This document shows positions 58,543 through 64,000 of a stretch of 64,000 nucleotides of DNA, piece after piece. The position numbers were made by a program, and so were the translations under genes. The stretch is from Phanerochaete sordida. Lineage: Eukaryota > Basidiomycota > Agaricomycetes > Polyporales > Phanerochaetaceae. The notes under the pieces are model-generated. The model did no database searches. It had not been told where the DNA came from and saw only the letters and a list, made by a program, of their open reading frames with translations. Within the stretch, counting starts at the first letter, position 1. Every line of letters begins with the position of its first letter. The stretch lies in the NCBI GenBank assembly GCA_019973155.2, contig BPQB01000075.1, positions 1-64,000 on the forward strand. Reading direction: 5' to 3'.

Positions 58543-59653
58543 CTAATATGTTGAAGGGAATAGCGAGAGACGTCCGCCATCGATAAGCTGCACCGAGCCA
58601 TTGATGTAAGCGCCCGCCTGTACACCGGGTTCAGTGACAAACGACGCATGAGACAGACAGACGACGACGTACCCGGCTAGCAAGGTACAGTATCAGTCCG
58701 CCCATATCGTTGATATCACCCTGACGGCCAAGGGGGACGGCGGCCTTCATGGCCTCCTCCGAGACCAAGCCATCGGACATCTCTGCAGAAAACCTAAGTC
58801 AGCCTCGTCGGCGCCACGCATAGCGGACTCGCGCACGCACCTGACGGGAAGATGCCCGGCGCAATGACGTTGCTCCGGATCTGCCAGCCCTTGAGCATGT
58901 TCGCGAGGAGCTTGCCGAGGTGCACGGCGGCGGCCTTGCTGACCGCGTACGAGACTGTGAAGTTCTTCTCGTCGCGGCGGAAGCCCGCGAGGCTCGCGAC
59001 GGTGACGACCTGGCTCGTCACGCCCGGCGCGTGCGGCCGCCGGTTCCCCGCATCGAGCAGCGCGAGGAACTGCACCGTCGTGTAGTACGCCGCCGTGACA
59101 TTCACGCCGAACGTCGTGCCCCAGTCCGCACGCGCACCCGCGCCGAGCAGCGCGCTCTGGAACGCGGCGATGTCCCCGGTCTCTGGCCCCGGCGCGCCCG
59201 TGGCAGGCAGGTGGTTCAGCGCGACGCCTGCGTTGTTCACGAGGAGGTTGATGTAGCCGTGTTGCTCCTGGACGGTCGCGATGAGTGCGTCGACGGACTC
59301 GGTGGAGGTCACGTCGCACTGCGCCGGGATGAGCTTTCCGTGGCGCTGCACACCGAGACCGTCCGTCAGCGGAAGGATCTGCGAAGGGTCGCGCGGCACG
59401 GAGCGCTCACGTTGTGTTCGCGCGCGGCCTTTTCGACCATCTCGAGTCTGCGGCCCACGATGTACACCGTCGCACCGTTCTGCTCCAGCGCGGCCGCGAT
59501 CATAAGGCCGATGCCTGGAGAATAGAGCTCGTCGAAATCAAACTTACGAAGGTCGGACGGAAGTAGCTTACCGGTTCCTCCGCCGGTGACAACGGCAACG
59601 AGGCCGTCGACGCTGAATAGCTCTGAAATCGGCTGGGCTGTGAAGGAGGTCAT
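58543..59653 (-). CDS. Short-chain dehydrogenase/reductase (SDR) 2
   Basis: Five exons (59653-59572, 59514-59411, 59345-58841, 58782-58673, 58617-58543) with 55-65 nt introns give 291 residues. The cofactor motif TGGGTGIG near residue 21 is split by intron 1; NNAG, the SLAG Ser and the catalytic YAVSK (Tyr195, Lys199) follow, then APGIFPS and the C-terminal YINGSVQLIDGGR. The Arg pair after the second strand (VGRRLEM) suggests NADP(H). An ATG 48 bases upstream (59701) is also in frame, but a TATA-like ATATAAG lies only about 10 bases before it and about 55 before the ATG at 59653, so the shorter start is preferred. The substrate is unknown. It is unlike SDR 1 at 25577 in exon layout and length. 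Confidence 0.9.
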
Positions 59654-60413
59654 GAGAGGTGTCGGATGAGAGGCGTGTCTAGCGAAAGCCTCAGGGGCCA
59701 TCGTACTTATATCATTACGGAATAGCCTAGACGGCCGGCGGTGCGCGTCAGCCCGCCTTGATCGTCAGTACGGGTCGCTGAGACCTCGGAGGTGGACAAT
59801 CGTTCCCGGAAGCATTTCATGTTACAGAACATGTCGCGAGTCGGCCAATCAGGGGCCTGTTACGGAAGCCAGCTCCGCGTGTAGTGCGCCACTTTCCGCT
59901 GCGTCAAGATATAGTCTGGGTCAATCGAGAGTCTAGTAAGCAGTAGATGGTAGTAGAGCAAAGCTGGGCTTACAGCTGTTGACTCGGGATGACAATCCCG
60001 CGGAGCACCCGAGCACCCGTCCCGGAAAGTATGGTGCAGTGCTGACAAGAAAACTCGGGCAGTCGCTGCGATGGATTTCGTACGACGTACTTCCCCAGGA
60101 TTGCTGCTTTGTTCGACAGACGGGCAATCAGCATGTCGTCATTATTTCCCGGACCAGCCGCCCGACGCGCGCTCGGACATTTCCTTGCCATTTCCTGCCA
60201 GCCACCGACAACGTGCAGGCCTCAGCGTATCCGGCGAGGTAGTCATGCTACATGCATTACAGACTATATTACGTGTACAACAGTGTAACAGATTCTAAAG
60301 GTCCATAGTAGTCAAGAAAGGTGTGAGGTCCATATGTCAGGATGAGCAGTCCGTCGTTCCGATCGTACAATCTAACAATCTGTCGAGTATATTTTGCAAA
60401 ATGGCAAGCATCT
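59654..60413. other. Intergenic
   Basis: Upstream region of SDR 2 and downstream region of the GH16 gene. A TATA-like box for SDR 2 (ATATAAG on the minus strand) lies near 59706-59712. No gene supported. Confidence 0.45.
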
Positions 60414-61924
60414 TTACCATGCAAGCATGACGGCCGCCACCATGCTAGCGAGCACGGTGAAGGCCGCAGCGGCGCGTGCCGAGCGTGAGGCGGCTGAGAG
60501 GACCGTTACCCGGCCAGGTGTGCCGTAGACACGCACGTACTGCACTTCGAAGTACGCCTGGTCGTAGTTCGACGGCGGGCCGAGGACCCAGTCGTCGTAG
60601 CAGATGCCGGTGCATGTCTGTTGGAAGATGCCGGAGTTGCCCGCAAAGTCTATTGCGAGGCGTCAGCGTGAGGGCGGGCGCATGAGCGCAACCAGCGGGC
60701 AGACGCACCTCCGCACAGGGTGATGTCGAAGACGAGCTCCTGCGGTTGGAAGAACTGGTTTATGTTGCAGCCGTCCTCTGGCCAGTTTGCGACGGGCGTG
60801 CCAAGCGTGGACGTGTCGATCGAGCTGACATTGCCTTGCAGCGCTTGCGGGATCGAGGAACGCTAGGTCTTACATGAGGCGTGATTCAATATCGATAGCG
60901 GTGCGCGGCTTACCGGGAAGAACCAGATCCTGCACGGCATCGCGTTAGCATTCGTGAGCCGAAATGAGGCGTAGCTGGACTTACGAGATACCCTTGCTCG
61001 CGAACTCAGTCACGAAGACGCCGCCGCCGGCTGCGGCGAACGCTGGCCCGTAGGAGGCGCCGGGGTTCGTTACCGTGCAGCCCTCGTTGTTGTTGACAAG
61101 GGTAGAGCAATCAGTAGTGTTGACGAGAGTGCTGCTCTCTATCGTCGAGTTGGACTGCATGCAGCCCTGCAAATCCCACAATTAAAATCGGCGGGCGTCA
61201 ACTGTAGACATCGGCTCACAGGTTCGGTATGCAGCGCCATATGGCTCATAGTGACCTGATTGACACCTTCGAGGGTATCTAAGGCGCGAGACTTTTGGTC
61301 AGAATATTCGCAAGATATCGAACTGGTTCTCCCACCAATTTCACCACCCTGGGGCCAGGTTATCGCTGAGGACCACCAGGCGGGCCAGACCGAGCACTAC
61401 GGGATCAGCGAGGTTTCAGCGAACACGTTCAGGGACGACTAAAGCGGGACGACCGACCCCGTACGGGATGTGCAGGATGTCCGCGATCCACAAGCTTCCC
61501 ACAGTGAACCGGTCGGATGTCGAGATCCTAACAGTGTTGCGCTTGTCGCCAGGGTTGAGCTTCGACGAGTTGTCGACCTTCATGATGGCGTTGCCGGCGC
61601 CGTTGACAAACGCAAGCTGGTCCTGATTCGCCTGCTTCGAACTCACGAAGCTTTTCACGACGTCAGCTAAGCTCGTTTCGCACAGTGCGGGAGAAGCGGC
61701 GAGCGCACTCACAATGCGTTGCCATTGGTCAGGTTGTCGACTGGGCGAGGTACGCGTTAGCCTGGCTCCGCTGCGTTAGCGGCGCAGGTAAGGGGAGGCT
61801 CACAGTTGTTGTAGAAGGTCCAGTCGTTGAAGAAGTTGTCTCCGACGTACTCCTTCACCATCTGGTATTGTGCGTTCGCGAGCACTGGCAGCAGGAGGAC
61901 ACCGAGCAAGGCTGTGGGCTGCAT
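60414..61924 (-). CDS. GH16 endo-beta-glucanase with GPI-anchor-like tail
   Basis: Nine exons (61924-61804, 61740-61713, 61650-61458, 61396-61336, 61278-61220, 61166-60985, 60929-60914, 60862-60709, 60649-60414) give 349 residues; two exons are tiny (28 and 16 nt). Residues 1-19 are a signal peptide ending ANA. The GH16 core shows HIPYGCSVWPAWW and the catalytic motif GGEIDTLEG with Glu133 as nucleophile, Asp135 and Glu138 as acid/base, then MSHMALHTEPGC and IWFFPRSSIP. The subgroup resembles fungal laminarinases acting on beta-1,3(1,4)-glucan. The C-terminus, after a Ser/Ala-rich spacer, is a run of small and hydrophobic residues (AAAAFTVLASMVAAVMLAW), the form of a GPI-attachment signal; the enzyme would then stay on the plasma membrane or wall and may remodel the fungus's own wall. 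Confidence 0.9.
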
Positions 61925-62337
61925 GGTCGCGGAACTTCAGGTGGTGGTGGATTGAAGGGAACCTGGGACTGGCCAGGCCGCAGTCAGACACGAGGAGGTC
62001 GTCTATTTGAGGGCTTGGAAGGCTGAGAGAGCGACGGTTCGCCGAAGGGCAGACAGGTCAAGGGAATGGGCCTGCGAGAGGATACAGAATGTCGGGGATA
62101 ATTCAACGACTAACAGGGCCTAGTCCCTATGGCCTGATAGGTTCCACCCTAGAAGAGAGGAAGTAGAAGTAGGCTGGCAAGCTGAGACAGCGCGAGAGCG
62201 AGGTCGGGTGCGCAGGCTGAGCGTCCCGGTGGGGCTATATTGATCCCATCTTACCGCCCCGTCGCTCCGTCATCCTGTCGGCTAAAGCGATTACAAGCCG
62301 TGATAGAAGGCGATAAGGAACCGCTTACACCGCTTTC
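61925..62337. other. Upstream region of the GH16 gene
   Basis: Promoter region. The word TTACCGCCC occurs at about 62254 and again at 62338 and 62551 (as GGGCGGTAA on the gene strand). No confident TATA box. Confidence 0.4.
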
Positions 62338-62640
62338 TTACCGCCCTGTAGCCTCCCATTCAACGCTCTTCAACTTCCTGTGTTTGCAACTCTCGCCCGC
62401 TTTCCTCATGTACTGCCCACTACCCAGACCGCAGTCGCCGAGGCCTTCGAATGCAAGGTTTAGGATGCCCACATAGCGTCGATTTGTGTACGTACGTATC
62501 TGTCAACCAGTGAGAAAGGCACCCGCGAGATGTCACTGGGGCAATTGACTTACCGCCCCAGCCACGGCGGCGCACATCCATTGCGGCACCGTGTAGACGT
62601 CGAGCGACGTGCTACAGATCCTGGTAAGGACCTTCGCCAT
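62338..62640 (-). CDS. Possible small two-exon gene, unknown
   Basis: An ATG at 62640 opens 29 codons to a strong donor (GTAAGT); after a 54-nt intron (62500-62553, ending TTGACAG) the same frame stays open for 53 codons to a stop at 62338, giving 82 residues. I recognise no domain; the first part is mildly hydrophobic (VPQWMCAAVAGA) and the second is basic. The frame is also open upstream of the ATG, so a longer protein is possible. Support is only the well-formed intron and frame agreement. Confidence 0.25.
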
Positions 62641-64000
62641 CGCAATCCAGGCACGGAGCGCACACGGCTGTCGGGGGACGTTTGCGGGGAAGAGGATGGG
62701 CGTCGTCGAATATGGGCGGTCTTGTGCACGAGCGGCGCGACGCCGACTGCGTCCGGTCAGAAAGCGGAGCGCAGTGTGGGACCGACATAGGGTGCCGCGT
62801 GCCGCAGAGAGCTAGGCCACGCTGAGAACGCCACGAAGCCTGGTGCGTACCGCAGCCGCATGCGCCTGGCCCCGTCGTACGGCGAGTTCACAGACGATCG
62901 CGGGTCAACCTCCAGGGTCCTGTCGCAGTTGTGCCGTGGTTCAGAAGGTTGAATGTCACCGGCTGCAGTAACATGGCCGAGTCCAGGTCGCCTCAGCTGT
63001 GCCTCAACGCCGCTCGGCTGCTTTCGTGTGCGTTTGTTGCGCGCATGTGAGAATGGGTGTATTGCTGAGGAACTTTGGACTGTCGTTATCGTTAGAAGCG
63101 AACTTTGGTCGAATTCTGGTAAAGAATTCAGGCTATGTTTGCGGTCTGCATGCGGAGGTCGTGGTGGTGGTTGTACGCAGAGTTATTGAAACACATGACT
63201 CCCGAATGGGCTCCGCCCCGCCTTTGCGATGATGCGCCACGTCCTTTTTTGGAAACCCCGACAAGTTTTGGGTTACGCCGTAACACCACAGAGATAGAGC
63301 GACCTAGTGTTGTTGTGCGCTGCTCAGTCCGAATGTGCCAGAATAGATTATATATCAAAGAGAGCGATGTGCCCTACGAAACGTTCGCCAGTCAATGCGC
63401 TCTCAGTTCTGCCCGGCCGGCCGGCCATAAGGTTCCAACACCACGTCAGGACCTCGTACAAAATACGCGTAACAGGTTGTGGTCAGAAAAGCACCGTTTT
63501 CGAAGGTAGCGATGTCTTCGTGCCTTCCATGCTAGCGGTGGGATGACCTATTTATACAATATTTCAGTAAAACGGGAGCATCGCGGCAGCATGATTGTCA
63601 TGCGTACACTACCTCTAGATAGTTTCACAAGCAGTAGTCCAATACGGCGCACTCGTCCCGAGCTGGACGGGCTTAAATCCTCTGTGCACGCTGATAAGAG
63701 TGAGGAGACATGTTCGAAGATCAGTGATACGCCTTACATGCAAACTCGTGGCCCGCCGAGAACAGTCTTACTGGCAAATCGAGCATTCGGTGGTCATTGG
63801 CGTCGGATCAGGGATAGAAACTGACAGATTTGCATCGATGCCAGGCATTCGAGCCTCCACGGCGACCTCGAGAAGCTTCCCTGTATCTGAATATGACAGG
63901 CGTTCGCAGCGCCAGTGATCTACAGCTGAGGCGGATGCTCAGGACTAAATACGACCGCGTTGTGCAAACGGAATATTGATATGGAGGCGATAAAATACGA
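62641..64000. other. No supportable gene
   Basis: Short overlapping frames on both strands with no family match, intron chain, repeat array or RNA gene that I can see. Confidence 0.45.

Noticed and set aside
59346..59410. 32-nt intron option in SDR 2
   Set aside because: Both options keep the frame, but the 65-nt one is of normal size and joins directly to RHGKLIPAQCDVT, as SDR proteins usually read.

Overview
The window is nuclear DNA of a filamentous basidiomycete, most likely an Agaricomycete. The basis is: GC-rich coding DNA; genes cut by many 48-65 nt GT-AG introns with CTNAC/CTGAY-like branch sites; fungal families such as Fzo1, Vts1, Not2 and GH15/GH16 secreted enzymes; two DUF6533-type membrane proteins of the kind that is abundant in Agaricomycetes; and an intact Ty3/gypsy chromodomain retrotransposon. 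I rebuilt gene models by hand. Unless an entry says otherwise, the splice phases close into one uninterrupted reading frame. No organism name can be read from the sequence.

Layout. 1-15 kb is gene-poor. It holds two small genes for proteins ending in a CaaX box (2374 and 8957), one GNAT acetyltransferase (complement 10514-11600) and a doubtful coding segment near 7.3 kb. 15-20 kb holds the mitofusin fzo1 and, divergently, the beta subunit of protein geranylgeranyltransferase I. 20.6-22.7 kb is a secreted glucoamylase with a starch-binding domain. 23-29.6 kb holds two DUF6533-like membrane-protein paralogues in opposite orientation, one damaged, flanking a short-chain dehydrogenase. 30-48.4 kb is dense: vts1, a P450, a second GNAT gene, a gamma-butyrobetaine dioxygenase-like gene, a third CaaX protein, rpc9, not2, a MIF4G-like protein and a 2-oxoglutarate/Fe(II) oxygenase.

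48.4-58.2 kb is a complete Ty3/gypsy element with 298-bp LTRs that look identical, a perfect CGTGG target duplication, and one 2988-codon Gag-Pol frame that continues about 460 codons past the chromodomain. 58.5-62 kb holds a second short-chain dehydrogenase and a GH16 glucanase with a GPI-anchor-like tail. The last 1.4 kb shows nothing convincing.

How the parts fit. Housekeeping genes sit in divergent pairs (fzo1/GGTase-I beta, rpc9/not2, MIF4G/oxygenase) among secreted hydrolases and oxidoreductases. The most unusual theme is the three dispersed CaaX-tailed, low-complexity proteins. All are short, TATA-driven, Cys-clustered just before the CaaX box, and dissimilar in their bodies. Two paralogue pairs (GNAT, DUF6533) also lie in the window, and in each pair one copy uses a GC-AG intron where the other has GT-AG.
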